DNA of 64,000 bases from Acytostelium subglobosum LB1 (GCF_000787575.1 NW_012236522.1:620001-684000), one strand, 5' to 3'. Shown: positions 1-11,176, counted from the first letter of the stretch. A program made the numbers and translations. Notes: generated by a model not told the origin, from the letters alone.

Positions 1-815
1 TCAAACGAGTCATCATCATCATCATCAACAGCAACAACAAACACATTTTAGTTATCCCTCATCGTCATCGTCAGCAGTCAGCAGCAGCAACAGGAACATT
101 TCTGTACATTTTCCCACAGCAGCAACAACAACAACAAGAAGTAGTAGTAGTCAGTTGGAAGTACAAAGTCTAGACTCGTCCTCCCTCCCTCACTTCTTCT
201 CAATCTCCAACAATCAAGCCAAGTGCTATCAACTCTTTAATCAATTAATATTTACCTTCATGTTTGCTCAGTAGTAGTAGTCTTGTCATAATCAACAACA
301 ACTAATTACCACTATTCATTCATTCATTCATCAACTCTTTGTAATTAATTAATCAATTCATACCCTACCAACTTTACCCTCCTACATTTACCTATCTCGC
401 TACAGCATTGGTTTTTGTTTGGTTGGTTCGTTCGTCCTCTCTTATCTCAATCTACCTTGTATCAATCTAAAGTGATCCAAGGCAGACCAGACAGCAGCAG
501 TGCACAGACGACACCAGCGCTCATAAAACTGATAGTCGCGGAATAGTCGCATATCCAGCAGCAGCAAATTAGTCCATCAACAGCAACAAGCTACACCCTC
601 CACCCCCGCCGGCATCTCCACTTCACTCCCATCACCTAGTATCCAACACGCACATTTGCATCGCGAGCAACAACAGATTTCAACGTTTCCCCTCTCCCAA
701 CGCATCAGCATCTTCAATCTGAAGAACTTCAATCAGTTTATTCTAAGCATCGTCACTTTGTCAGTTTAAACACATCGCACATCAGCCCATCCCAACCCTT
801 CCTCTCCTATCAAAG
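1..815 (+). other. Low-complexity leader upstream of the ankyrin gene
   Basis: No gene is visible here. The stretch is made of CAT and CAA/CAG triplet runs (for example 12-50 and 118-136), TCAA/TTCA tetranucleotide runs (around 315-360) and pyrimidine-rich DNA. It looks like promoter plus a long 5' untranslated leader for the ankyrin-repeat gene at 816. Stops occur in every frame, so coding is unlikely. Confidence 0.6.
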
Positions 816-1646
816 ATGTCATTATCCTCAGCCTTTGGCGCCAAACAACAGATCAATGAAGTAAATGTCGTAGACAGAAATGGCAATTTGGATGCCGTTC
901 CCCCTCTCCAACGGGGAACGACGTCGACGACTACAACACCTACAACAATAGAGTCCTGTCAAGTGGGCGATATTATGATACAGCTATTCAACTCGGCCGA
1001 CTTCCAATCAATCGACAACATGTTCAACTGTGGCGTCAGTGTCAACTCACAGAATGCCGACGGAATTGCACTGATCCACATGGCCGTGCTCGCACAGAAC
1101 CTCGTTTACATCCAGTACCTCATGTTCAAGGGTGCCAACGTCAACCTCCAGACAGTGACCGAGTCGACACCGTTGCACTTGGCAGCAAGCGTTGGCCGTA
1201 TGGACATTGCTCGCTTGCTGATTGCCGGTGGCGCTCAGCTCAATGTTGTCGACGAGGAGGGCGAGGCGCCTGCGCACTTTGCGATCCGCGAATCAAAGTC
1301 GGATCTGCTGGGATTGCTACTGTCTGCCGGTGCCAACCCGAATGTTGCCAACGACGACGGAGAGTCCCTGTTGCATCTGGCCGCCTCGCTTGGTGAGGAG
1401 CAGTGCTGTCGCCTGCTTGTCTCTGCCGGTGCCAACCTGCTGTCAAAGGACGCCAGTGGTGCCACACCAATCGCCGAGGCCAAGAGCAATGGACATGCCC
1501 CAGTCGTTCAATTCCTTCGCAGTTGTGGATCCCAAGAGCAAGAGTTGTCTGCCAACTCATACCCATTCGCCAACTACTCGGAAATCAAGTATGGAAGCAA
1601 CAACACCAGTTCCAGCCCAATCTCCTTCTCCAACTATTATTTTTAG
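816..1646 (+). CDS. Ankyrin-repeat protein
   Basis: Single-exon protein of 276 residues starting at an ATG. After a Thr-rich linker (about residues 33-45) there is a row of ankyrin repeats. A weak one lies at about 48-77 and clearer ones at about 82-110, 116-143, 149-176, 181-208 and 214-238. They carry the usual TPLHLAA and LLxxGAxxN signatures. The last about 35 residues are Ser/Asn-rich and probably disordered. There is no catalytic domain or membrane segment, so this is most likely a cytosolic or nuclear binding scaffold; the partner cannot be inferred. An AATAAA-like signal lies near 1777. Domain assignment is firm; no specific orthologue is recognised. Confidence 0.85.
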   Translation: MSLSSAFGAKQQINEVNVVDRNGNLDAVPPLQRGTTSTTTTPTTIESCQVGDIMIQLFNSADFQSIDNMFNCGVSVNSQNADGIALIHMAVLAQNLVYIQYLMFKGANVNLQTVTESTPLHLAASVGRMDIARLLIAGGAQLNVVDEEGEAPAHFAIRESKSDLLGLLLSAGANPNVANDDGESLLHLAASLGEEQCCRLLVSAGANLLSKDASGATPIAEAKSNGHAPVVQFLRSCGSQEQELSANSYPFANYSEIKYGSNNTSSSPISFSNYYF

Positions 1647-2431
1647 ACCTTATGGTCCACCTGTTGTAACAGAAGTTAGGAGGGAGAAGCAGCAGGAGCA
1701 TAGAATGCAACCAAATCAAAGAATCAATATTATCATTATTATCTACATTATCAACATCATTATTATCATCAACAACAATAAATCCAAGAAGAAGAAGTAT
1801 GCATATCAATCAAACCAACAACTGGAATCATCAAATGTCCAACCAAAACAACAACATGTAATAAGCAGGCAAGATAGTGGAAGGGAGATGTAGAAAGGAG
1901 TAACATTGGCAATTATTAATATTAGTTGTTCATTCGTTTAATGGCCAGGGATTTAAGACCACATGAAATAGTCATTGCCTCATAAAGAAGGGTTCTAAAC
2001 AAGGAACATCTGTTCCAATCAATCAAATCCAACATGACTAACTACTCGACACTCCATTATACAACCACAGGTTTAATATAGTATGATGATGTCGATTAGA
2101 CAATGAATAGTGGCTGGTTGCCTTGGTTGGATTGATAGATGGTGGGTGTATGTGGGTGAGGGCGGCAACACACTGTTTCCACCTTGTTGACATTATGTCA
2201 ACACACTCACATCCATTTACCATGTTCCATGAACCGATGTCAACACTACACCCCTTGGTGAGGATGAATGATAAGTTGTCATACCCCTACCTTCCTTGTA
2301 AGTAAAGGTTGTTGATGATTGGATGACTGGAGAATATACAAAAATATATAAGCTGTCAATGAGGTAATTAATTAATTCATCCATACAATTCATTCAATCA
2401 ATCAAACATATATTCAATATATCAATCAAAT
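1647..2431 (+). promoter_or_regulatory. Intergenic region and promoter of the CBM49 gene
   Basis: The first part holds the AT-rich 3' flank of the ankyrin gene. Near 2141-2160 are two GTGGGTG-type G-rich motifs, which resemble the G-boxes known upstream of cAMP-induced Dictyostelium developmental genes; this is a resemblance only. A TATA-like stretch at about 2340-2352 and a leader with TCAA repeats come just before the ATG at 2432. No gene is seen. Confidence 0.4.
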
Positions 2432-3317
2432 ATGACTTTTAAACTATCCATTACCAAGATACTGGTGGTCGCAATGACATTGTTTGCCATTGCCTCGGCA
2501 GACAGTTGTGTCACCCAACTCCAACAATATATAAATGCTGGCCAAGGCTACCAGTGCATTACCTATTCGGGTACTGCCATCACTCCATCTGGCAACCAAT
2601 TTGCTTTAAAGGGCAACCTGATGTACAGTCGTTACTTTGATGGAATAAGACAACAGGCACCTGTTAAGATACTCCAGAGTGACAGCTATGTATGTGGTTC
2701 CAACCTTCTAAACCAACCCTTTGATGTTGCCCAACCAAGTCCACAGCCAAGTGAGTTTGTTGTATACACCAATGGAACGATTCAAGTTGGTAACAAGGGT
2801 GCAACACTATACTGTTCCGCTGCCACTGGAAACACATTCGGATTCCTTATGGATGGTGTAGTTCACACTTTTGTTGTATGTTATCCTATCATTCATTAAT
2901 TCTCAATACTTGCCCGGGATCAATAGTAACAATATACTCAATCAATCAATCTAGTTGATTATCAATCCATTGCCAGTTGGATGCCCTGCTCTTCACTTTG
3001 GTGAGTCTTGTACTGTTGCCCCACCATCACCCAAGGTATCAGTGTCAAAGAAGGTGGCCTCGTCATGGACAACAGACAATGTTGAATATGTTCAATATGA
3101 TGTGATTGTTAAGAATGATGGAGCTAGTACAATTACCCAAGTTACAATGACCGCCACTGACTTCAACCCAACCTCCTCATGGAATGTTATCTTGAACGGT
3201 GGAGAGATATCACTTCCAGCCTATGCATCGATTGCCCCCAACGGAGGTACCTTTACTTGGGGATACATATCCACTGCAGCGCAAATATCATTGTTTAGTA
3301 TCAAATCGGCACAATAA
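2432..3317 (+). CDS. Secreted cellulose-binding (CBM49-like) protein
   Basis: Two exons, 2432-2875 and 2955-3317. The 79-bp intron starts GTATGT, ends CTAG after TCAA repeats, and is in phase 0. The product is about 268 residues. Residues 1-23 form a signal peptide ending near ASA-D. The middle region has six or so Cys and is not recognised. The C-terminal about 90 residues match the CBM49 pattern: a VSVSKKVAS.W start, YDVIVKNDG, W.V and GYI strands. CBM49 is the crystalline-cellulose-binding module found on dictyostelid cellulases, spore-coat and extracellular-matrix proteins. No glycosidase domain is visible, so this is probably a structural cellulose-binding protein of slug sheath, stalk or spore coat. 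The N-terminal domain and the developmental stage are inference. Confidence 0.78.
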
Positions 3318-4883
3318 TAATATTATTATTAAATTATTCCCAATGTTATAACTTATATATATGAAGATAGTTGTATTGGGCTTTAGTGTTGATTAGTAGT
3401 CGTTTGCGGTTTCCCAAGAAAAATGGAATGACTCTTCGATGATAAATCAATCAATCAATAAAATGCCGGTATCTACATTTTTCAATGTTTCAGACATAGA
3501 GATAATATAATATCATGTTGGGTTTGGGAAGTTGGCAAAAGCCAATACCAATGGCTTTGTTGGTATCTTCGGATAATAAACGAGGAGGCACTCACCCTCA
3601 CACAGAATGATCCCATTCTCTAACCCATCACACACACTTGCCCAATGCCATTCACTTCAAAAACCCCTTTGATGGGGGAGGACCCGCCACAACCATTTCA
3701 CACAAACTTGAGAAACAATCACCGATTAATTAAAAAATTAATTGAATTCTAGTAGTGGTCAATGATGGTGATGGATGATGACCGTTATTTTACAATGCTA
3801 CGCAAACAGCCACATAGACATGATCAACCAGATCGAGAAACTATTCTTCACTTCCTGTCACTGAGTTCAAACTAATACATACAAATAATCACATATAACA
3901 TAACATAATCACCTATTAAACATTTATTATTATTATTTAGTTTGTAGCAGTTTAGAAGTTGTGTTGTTGATTGAGTTATTGATCAGCTGACTGTCGATTG
4001 TTATTACGCATCAACTATAACTACTCGAGTGCACATACACACATCTACACATCTTTATAACTGTTTAAGTTGTTTGTTTGACCCAACAACAACAACAACA
4101 ACAACACACCCCTTCCCACTTTGAACAAGTACACACATAACACCTCTTCTAAATATATACACCAACACACACATATAACAACCACACTTAATTATACATT
4201 CATTCATAAATACATACATACATAACACATCATCTTCATCTTAAGGTTTTCTCACGTTTAAAGGAACTGCACTCGCGCGCTCTCACAATATATACAAGTT
4301 GCCGCCACTAGCACAAGCATTGAGACATACAGACAGACAGACAGACAGACAGAGAGAAAGGAAGAGTGACGGACAGTAAACATCTACATTCAATTCCAAT
4401 TCAATTCAATTCAATTCACTTTGTTCCAACACAACAATTACATATACATTCATACACAAAGACAACAAGTGGCAACATTAATCAACAACCTATATAACTA
4501 GTTGGACAAACATTACACACCACAAGAATAATAATAATCAGTCCAGTCAATCAACCAATCAATTTGATCAGTCCTGTTGTCAATCAACTTATTCTTTCTA
4601 TGTATACAAGTGATTCAAGTGCTCAGACACAACCCCAACTAATAGCAGCAGCATCAGCAGCAGCGGAACCTATAGAATTAGACTTTCTTTGATACCTTGG
4701 TATCCAAACAAAATTACAAAGGAAGGTCGTACTATGTTAGGTGATTAAGTAGTATTTGATATATATTATATATTCTTATTCTACTTTATTATTATTATTA
4801 TTATTACATTATATACATAGTTATATTATTTATTTATATCAATATCGAAATAATATATATATATATATTGTCTGGAAAAAAAG
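3318..4883 (+). other. Long non-coding, repeat-rich upstream region
   Basis: No convincing ORF. Contents include an AT-rich 3' flank, (CAA)n at 4084-4106, a (GACA)n tract at about 4329-4352, repeats of AATTC at 4391-4420, CATACATA runs around 4200-4220 and poly-(TAT) near 4787-4805. It is probably the promoter and long leader of the acidic Asn-rich gene that starts at 4884. It may also carry unannotated transcripts that I cannot see. Confidence 0.5.
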
Positions 4884-5576
4884 ATGGATAATTTCCAAGA
4901 TAGAAAGACATCACTACACTTTGTGATGATCGATGATAGTGATAGAGAGTTGGAATCAGACTACGAACGAGATAGAGATATCGACGACCGCTCTCTATCG
5001 CTGGACGAGTGTTCCAGCACACATTGCACCGAGGAGATATTCGACTATAGTGAAAGCGACGAGGAGTATACCGACTTTATTGACCTCAACGACGAACCAA
5101 CATCCGATAACATACCAACAACAATGATCTCCAATAACAACAACAACAACAATGTATATAATAGTAGTGGCTCATCCAACATAGAGTATCACAAGAGGAG
5201 TATAAAGAAGAAGAAGATATCAACTTCAAAGAGAACCAGCAATATCACTGGTACCAATCTCCAACAACAATCAAATCCATCAACTCCAACACAATCTATT
5301 CGTCACAAGAATAACAACAACAACAACAACAACAACAGCAACATCAACAATATTATTTGCAACGATGCAATTGATGAAGATGATAACTGTGATAGTGACG
5401 ACGAGGATGGACTCAATCAATTCTCCCAACAGATATTGGAGTTCCATCGTTTCGTTATGATTCCCGATGCAGAGTCCACGGTCCATGTCCATCCACCAAG
5501 TACATCATCAGGTCTTACATTGCGTCCTCCATCGGCCATTGTAAATCTATCAAGCTTCAATATTGCCAGTTGTTGA
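4884..5576 (+). CDS. Acidic, Asn-rich protein of unknown function
   Basis: A single ORF of 230 residues starting with ATG at 4884, preceded by an AT-rich leader. Residues 17-75 are strongly acidic (Asp/Glu/Ser), followed by an Asn run (about 83-90), a Lys-rich basic patch KKKK near residue 108 that could be a nuclear localisation signal, a second run of nine Asn (about 143-151), and a second acidic block (DEDDN...DSDDEDG). The last about 50 residues are of normal composition, with a possible short helix (SQQILEFHRF), and could be the conserved core. I do not recognise a domain. The protein is largely disordered and may be nuclear. A start at a later ATG (4926) is possible. Confidence 0.6.
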   Translation: MDNFQDRKTSLHFVMIDDSDRELESDYERDRDIDDRSLSLDECSSTHCTEEIFDYSESDEEYTDFIDLNDEPTSDNIPTTMISNNNNNNNVYNSSGSSNIEYHKRSIKKKKISTSKRTSNITGTNLQQQSNPSTPTQSIRHKNNNNNNNNNSNINNIICNDAIDEDDNCDSDDEDGLNQFSQQILEFHRFVMIPDAESTVHVHPPSTSSGLTLRPPSAIVNLSSFNIASC

Positions 5577-6987
5577 GTGAGCGCGAGAGTGTAGGAATCT
5601 TACCAACTAGGAAACTTTCTCACATCATTGTTATAATACCCACCGCTCATAGAGTTAACTCTTTCTTTTTGTATTCAATAAATTACCGACAGCCAATTAG
5701 CTAGGCTGGATTTTATTACCCATGGGTGTTTATATAGTTTACTCTGGCAATAGCTTTGGCACGTATTAATACAATAGTGTTCTATTACTTTGATTGATTC
5801 AACTTGATAAAAAGGATTGGTTGAACAGGTCTTCTTGGATTTCATAAAGTCTGGGATGGTTCCTGACGAATGTAACAAGATAAAATGGATTGGTTGAACA
5901 GGTCTTCGGGATTTCAGTTTTAAAGTTTGAAGTTTGGTAGTGATTGCTGTAAGACGACCTTGTTGATCAAACAGTTTCAAGGGAATATTGAGACCGACAT
6001 ACAAGTAATCAATCTTAATTTATGGTTATTTGTACTCTTTGAATAATTATTCTGGAATCGGAAACTAAACAGACTGACAATTTTCTGATACAATATCATT
6101 TCAACAAGGCAAACAAACTCATATCAACAGTAAACCAGGCGTTCCACAAAGTAGTCATCATGATGTTAATAGGGGTCTCCCAGGACTTAATGTTGGAGGC
6201 GCACACAAACCAGACTTGACTTGCTCGCTGGTCATTTGAAAACTAGTCTTCATTCATTACTTCCTCTTACCTTGCATAATAAGTAATGGTGAATCTTTTT
6301 ACGATCTAAACTAATAAACGATGATGTCGACACCAATCAAAACAAACAATCAGAGGGGGCGACGATGATTCAGACACCGTCTCCCCACAAACTGACTTGA
6401 TTTCAATAACTTTTCCAAAACGAATCGACCTGCTGTTGGGGAAAGTTTGATCAAAATGGTTATCGTCTCACATGGTTGATTTATATTTAGATAGATAAAT
6501 GATAGAAAGGGTTGTACAAAAAAAACAACATAGGACAGGATTGATTTCAAAGTAGAGGCAAGCAAATGACATGGTGTTGCGAAGGAGGCATGGACCATCA
6601 TATCTGACAGTTTTCTGAGGATCACACATCCTGTCGTCCATCCCGGGTCATGTGACATGTCCAGTCGTTTCCTGTGTATGTCATCTCATCAAGCGGTTAT
6701 TTATTTAGTTCGTGTCATTCAATTGAATGATTAGCCGATGCGATTGATTCGATGCTAAACTATATCAACCAGGAGTTTAGTTAGAACCAATCAATCTACA
6801 TTCTTCCTTCCAACTAATATATACATATAACCTAACTTATATATCTTTATATTTTAATATATAGGTAAGTAATATTGATTGATTGGCCACAAATATACCC
6901 TTAATGAACCCTTGACCCTAACCCTCGACCATCAACCCTTACCCTCGACCATACTCACTCAAACATTTAGTTGTTTCTAAACACACT
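5577..6987. other. Intergenic region with a 21-bp direct repeat
   Basis: No supported gene. Reverse-strand reading frames of about 100 codons (5675-6004, 6350-6658) are open but lack a family match or splice context. An exact 21-bp direct repeat, beginning GGATTGGTTGAACAGG, sits at 5814-5834 and 5887-5907. Just upstream of the large gene at 6988 are two copies of ACCCTCGACCAT (around 6920 and 6942) and a TATA-rich stretch (6820-6865), probably its promoter. Confidence 0.4.
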
Positions 6988-9900
6988 ATGATGAGATATA
7001 CACCTGTTACCAGGGCACTGTTGCTATGTGCCTTGATAATGGTTGCCACTAGTGTGGCTTCAGCTCAGGATCCATGCGATTCCGCTTCGGACCTGGACAT
7101 TCAATTCAATAATGCTACATGTGATTCAACTATTGTATTCTACGCCTACGACTATGGCTGGGACAATCTAACGATCAGCCCACCCGTCACATCGCAACGT
7201 TATTACCTCAACTACTACTGGTTCACCGCCACAGAGGCTGGCCAACACACCATCTTTGCCACTATCGGCAACTGTACCAGGAACAGAACGCTCACAATCA
7301 CCATCCCCAAGATCACCATCACCCAGCCCGTATGCTACGGCAATAACATGACTCTCACCGTCACTGGCTTTGAGAACAGGAACGCGCTTTTCAGAATCGA
7401 CTCTGGCCCACAGACCGCCTACAACAACACCTTTGTCTACTCGAACGTCTTCCAGGCAAACACCGTGCACAGACTCAGAGTGTACCCACCCAGCATGTCA
7501 TCTTGCAGCGTCCGCTTTGTCTACGACATCACAAAGTCCCTCACACCACAGGTAGTCGTCACCCAGCCAACTTGTGGCCTGCCCAACGGCCGCCTCGTCG
7601 TCACCAACTACCAGCAATTCAGCTCTTTGGTACTTGAGTTGCAAGGCACCAACAGGACCTCCGAGGCATCGAATGGCATCTTTGATAACGTGCAAGTGGC
7701 CACCGGCAACCAGGTGCCCTACACCATCTACGCCACCGCAGCCCAATGCACCAGCGTCATAATCTACTCCGGATACATCTACCCCTCTACTCCCTCAGTC
7801 ACCGTGAGCTCACAGTCTATCGCCGGCTGCAACTCATCGTACGCCCTGCAGACGCTCACCGTCAATGGTCTGAGCAGCCCTGGCCCCATCACAATCGATA
7901 GCACGTTCAACGTAACTGCCGGCGTTCAGACACCCTTCACTCAGGGCTCGCACGCAATCAACTTCAACATTGGCTGCGAGGGCAACTCCGCCTACGACAT
8001 GACCAACTACTACATCCCCGTCACGCACACCCTTGGCCAGTCGCCACAGCCCACCTGCAGTGCTGGTTCGGCCGTCACCATCACCTACCCACGCGACTTC
8101 TCGACCCTCAGTGCAAGCCAAGGCTCGATCGACTCGAACCGCCAGCTGCCAGTCACCCTGGGCACCGGCATATCCCTCACATCGACCTGCGACGACAACC
8201 CATACATCTTTAGATACGACTCAATCAACCCACTCGTCCAGATCACCTACGACGACCCCACCTGTCTGGGCAACTTCACTGTCACCATCCAGAACTACCA
8301 GTCTTTCGAAAGCATCATGATCAGCAACCCTACCAAGACCGTGGTCGCAACAGAGGGTGTGATGGGCGGCCTGTACGTCGCAACCAACTGGGTACTCAGC
8401 ACCGTGTTGAAGGGCTGCACTGGCCTGACCAAGAACCAGTCGGTCGTCATCAGCGAGGTGTCATCATTCCAGAATCAATACATTACCTGGGACTGGGTCG
8501 ACGTTGTCTACCCCTCGGTCTGTGGCGCCAACATCTCGGGCACACTTTTCCCAGTGTACAAGGGCATCCGAAGCACAGTCGGCACTCCAGTCAACTTCAA
8601 CAACAGCAACTACAACTTCAACGTGCCAGCCACCTTCCCCACCTGCCCCCCTCGCTCGATCCGTTACTCGATACCCGCCTCGCCACAAAACGCCAACATC
8701 ACCGTCCTCTCGCAAGCACCCTGTGTCTCTAGCTTTGGACTTATCCAGATCAACTTCACCAGTCCGGTCTCCTACTACTACTTCAACAACTCATACACCT
8801 CGATGAAGCCCTCTGGCAGTACTTTCCTCGTGCCGGTAGGAACCACCAAAATCATGGTGTACTACCAAGGCTCACAATGCACCCAACCCTTCACCGTCAC
8901 AATCAACGCCATCGACACCACCACCGCCATCACCTACTCGATCACACCCCAGCTATCGTCGGACTGCCAGACTGCCTCGGCCAACGTCACCCTCCACAAC
9001 TTCCAAAACTTCTACACCGCCAACTTCAACGGTTACGGCTTCCTGTCTAACGGTGTCAGCACAGTGCCCTCTACCCAATCTGGCACTCTCTACTTCAACC
9101 ACTCTATCTGCGGCGTCGGTCAGATCAACAACATCCCCGTCCCCACTGATACCAACCGCACCATCACCATCACCCCCGTTGAGACGTCGGGCTGTCGCTC
9201 GATGGTCAACTCTGCACCCAACTCGGCCAAGATCGTCGTCACCCAGGGCGGCCAGCCCATCGTGATCGACGGTGTCACCGACCTTGGCGAGAACAACAAC
9301 GCCGGCTATGACAGATACACCCAGCTCATCATCGGCATGCCCCAGGGCAACCGCCTCTTCGAGATCTCTTCGGGCAACTGTTTGTGGCACGAGTCATACG
9401 TCCAGAAGTTCGACACATCGCCCGTGTTCCGCGTAGACGTCATCCAGTTCCCCACTGTCGGTGCCTACGACGGTGTTGCCAAGGTCGTCCTGCTGAAACC
9501 CAACTTCTACACCGGCTATTCCGAAACCTCTCACGGCTACTTCCTGCCAGACCATATGACGATTGTTGGTTGGACCATCAGCCCTGAAGACTACCCTGAT
9601 ATCTTCTCAGTGCACATCTACGACTTCTACGATTGCCCCTACGAGTACTCGTTCAACCTCACCGCATTGATGCCCCTCAACAAGCCCCGCTTCACCATCA
9701 CACCGCCCACCCAGTGTGGCTCGCGTGTCCTCACGTTCAAGTTTGACACCGCCAGCATGCAGGCATTTGAGATCTTGATGAGCGGAAGATACGCCCCCGA
9801 CTCCAATGGCGTCGCCTACCTTAGCCTGGACTCTGATCAATACATCAACTACAGATCGCGCAACAACTATCACTTGCCCAACGACGACAACTTCCTATAT

Positions 9901-10824
9901 TTGTCCCTTGATAACCTGCCCTCGATCTCGCCACTCAACGTCAACGTCGCCTACAACGTCGTCAATGAGTCGTGCACATACTCTCGCGACGGCCAGGTTG
10001 TCATCACCAACGCCGACACTGCCACCTACCTCTACCACCTGATCAGCACTGAGACTGGCTTCAACTCAGACACTCTCATCTCGGGCACCACCATCACATT
10101 CCGCTTCCTGTCCGCCGGCATCCACACACTCACCGTGTTCAGCAACAGCAACACCTACTGCACCAAGACCATCAGTATCGTGGTTGGCAGCAACGAGCCA
10201 CAACTGATTGTCGCAGCACCAAACATCTGTAACTACAAACTCAACTCGACCACCCTCTCCCTCAGCATCGCCCCAACTGGCTACACCGCCACCTACAAGG
10301 TCAACGGTGTGGACGCCAACACAGTCACCACTGTCAAGGAAGGCGATTTCCTGGTCGATGCCGTCGTCACTGGCGCGGGCTCATGCTCTCGTCGCCTCTC
10401 AGTCTTGGCCACCGTCCGCTCGGACTATATGCAGGCAGAGGTCGTCTCGGTCCAGTGTGGCATGTTCAGTTTGTACATGAAGCAGTTCGATGACCTCCTT
10501 CAAGTTGCCCTCCTGGACAGCTCTGACAACGTCGTCGTTAGCCTCGGCCCCGACCAATTCTACGACAACGACATTACATTCCCGGGTCTGGCCACTGGCA
10601 TGTACAGTGCCATGATGGTTGAGCGAACTGGATGCAGCATCACCTCTGATCGTATCTCGGTCACTGCCTGTGCAACTCCACCTCCATCCACAACCACAAC
10701 CACTGGCATCCCCACCACCAACTCCACAACCATTGGCACTACCACCGGACTCAATTCATCGTCAAGAATCTACATCCCATCACTATTCATCATTGCAATG
10801 ATAGTCATTTCCCTCTTCCTCTAG
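6988..10824 (+). CDS. Large secreted, GPI-anchor-like repeat glycoprotein
   Basis: Single exon, 1278 residues. Residues 1-26 are a signal peptide (hydrophobic LLLCALIMVA, cut near ASA-Q). The body is a run of roughly ten divergent units of about 80-110 residues. Each begins with a strand like ITITQPVC or VVVTQPTC and contains one or two Cys and many N-x-S/T glycosylation sites, resembling SprB/Ig-like beta-sandwich repeats. The C-terminus has a Pro/Thr-rich stalk (PPPSTTTTTG), then NSSS and a hydrophobic tail of about 20 residues with no basic end, the layout of a GPI-anchor signal. It is probably a cell-surface adhesin or recognition protein. Codon use is strikingly C-ending. An AATAAA lies about 15 bp after the stop. 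Function is inferred from architecture only. Confidence 0.82.
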   Translation: MMRYTPVTRALLLCALIMVATSVASAQDPCDSASDLDIQFNNATCDSTIVFYAYDYGWDNLTISPPVTSQRYYLNYYWFTATEAGQHTIFATIGNCTRNRTLTITIPKITITQPVCYGNNMTLTVTGFENRNALFRIDSGPQTAYNNTFVYSNVFQANTVHRLRVYPPSMSSCSVRFVYDITKSLTPQVVVTQPTCGLPNGRLVVTNYQQFSSLVLELQGTNRTSEASNGIFDNVQVATGNQVPYTIYATAAQCTSVIIYSGYIYPSTPSVTVSSQSIAGCNSSYALQTLTVNGLSSPGPITIDSTFNVTAGVQTPFTQGSHAINFNIGCEGNSAYDMTNYYIPVTHTLGQSPQPTCSAGSAVTITYPRDFSTLSASQGSIDSNRQLPVTLGTGISLTSTCDDNPYIFRYDSINPLVQITYDDPTCLGNFTVTIQNYQSFESIMISNPTKTVVATEGVMGGLYVATNWVLSTVLKGCTGLTKNQSVVISEVSSFQNQYITWDWVDVVYPSVCGANISGTLFPVYKGIRSTVGTPVNFNNSNYNFNVPATFPTCPPRSIRYSIPASPQNANITVLSQAPCVSSFGLIQINFTSPVSYYYFNNSYTSMKPSGSTFLVPVGTTKIMVYYQGSQCTQPFTVTINAIDTTTAITYSITPQLSSDCQTASANVTLHNFQNFYTANFNGYGFLSNGVSTVPSTQSGTLYFNHSICGVGQINNIPVPTDTNRTITITPVETSGCRSMVNSAPNSAKIVVTQGGQPIVIDGVTDLGENNNAGYDRYTQLIIGMPQGNRLFEISSGNCLWHESYVQKFDTSPVFRVDVIQFPTVGAYDGVAKVVLLKPNFYTGYSETSHGYFLPDHMTIVGWTISPEDYPDIFSVHIYDFYDCPYEYSFNLTALMPLNKPRFTITPPTQCGSRVLTFKFDTASMQAFEILMSGRYAPDSNGVAYLSLDSDQYINYRSRNNYHLPNDDNFLYLSLDNLPSISPLNVNVAYNVVNESCTYSRDGQVVITNADTATYLYHLISTETGFNSDTLISGTTITFRFLSAGIHTLTVFSNSNTYCTKTISIVVGSNEPQLIVAAPNICNYKLNSTTLSLSIAPTGYTATYKVNGVDANTVTTVKEGDFLVDAVVTGAGSCSRRLSVLATVRSDYMQAEVVSVQCGMFSLYMKQFDDLLQVALLDSSDNVVVSLGPDQFYDNDITFPGLATGMYSAMMVERTGCSITSDRISVTACATPPPSTTTTTGIPTTNSTTIGTTTGLNSSSRIYIPSLFIIAMIVISLFL

Positions 10825-10912
10825 GTCCGAATTCAATAAATATTGCCAACTTTAATTAATTAATCAACTTGGGGTTCCTGGATTTTAAAAATAACTGAAT
10901 GATGAGTGGCGT

Positions 10913-11176
10913 TCATACCATATCTTCAAGTTCTGTACCCTCGCAGTCTCCATGGTCAAAGTAACAATCTTGGGTGTTGCAAACCTTCTCACAAATATTA
11001 TTACCTAACATGTTTGAGAAGCAACCTTTGTCACATTCGTTTATCTCTTCAACGTATACAGCACTATTATCTGATGATGGAGTCTCCGATGATGATAAAC
11101 AGCTTACATTATTTAATATTAATAAAATTACTAATAATAATAACAATAATAAATTTAAGTTGAATGTTCTTCTCAT
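10913..11176 (-). CDS. Small secreted protein with one LNR (Lin12/Notch) repeat
   Basis: An 87-residue ORF from ATG at 11176, convergent with the large repeat protein. Residues 1-26 form a Leu-rich signal peptide ending near VSC. After a short Ser-rich linker, residues about 49-79 hold the pattern C-x3-C-x8-C-x3-C-x4-C-x5-C with GNxxC, CN and CYFDHGDC. This is the Lin-12/Notch (LNR) repeat, a Ca2+-binding disulphide module. In animals LNR modules sit in Notch, PAPP-A and the GlcNAc-1-phosphotransferase; here it is the only domain. A secreted ligand, inhibitor or matrix peptide is possible. The stop directly follows a GTATGA, so a further 3' exon cannot be ruled out. Confidence 0.65.
   Translation of the reverse strand: MRRTFNLNLLLLLLLVILLILNNVSCLSSSETPSSDNSAVYVEEINECDKGCFSNMLGNNICEKVCNTQDCYFDHGDCEGTELEDMV

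Noticed and set aside
5675-6004. Reverse-strand open frame of about 109 codons with a repeated segment
   Set aside because: No recognisable domain, starts at an ATG without context, and is partly made by the 21-bp direct repeat; not enough to call a gene.
6610-6625. 16-bp match GTTTTCTGAGGATCAC shared with 42971-42986
   Set aside because: About one such match is expected by chance in 64 kb compared with itself; the flanks do not match.
6350-6658. Reverse-strand open frame of about 102 codons
   Set aside because: Composition irregular, no family pattern, no splice partners; probably chance.
6903-6950. CCCTAACCCT telomere-like sequence
   Set aside because: Only one unit; the surrounding sequence is a two-copy ACCCTCGACCAT repeat in a promoter region, not a telomeric array.
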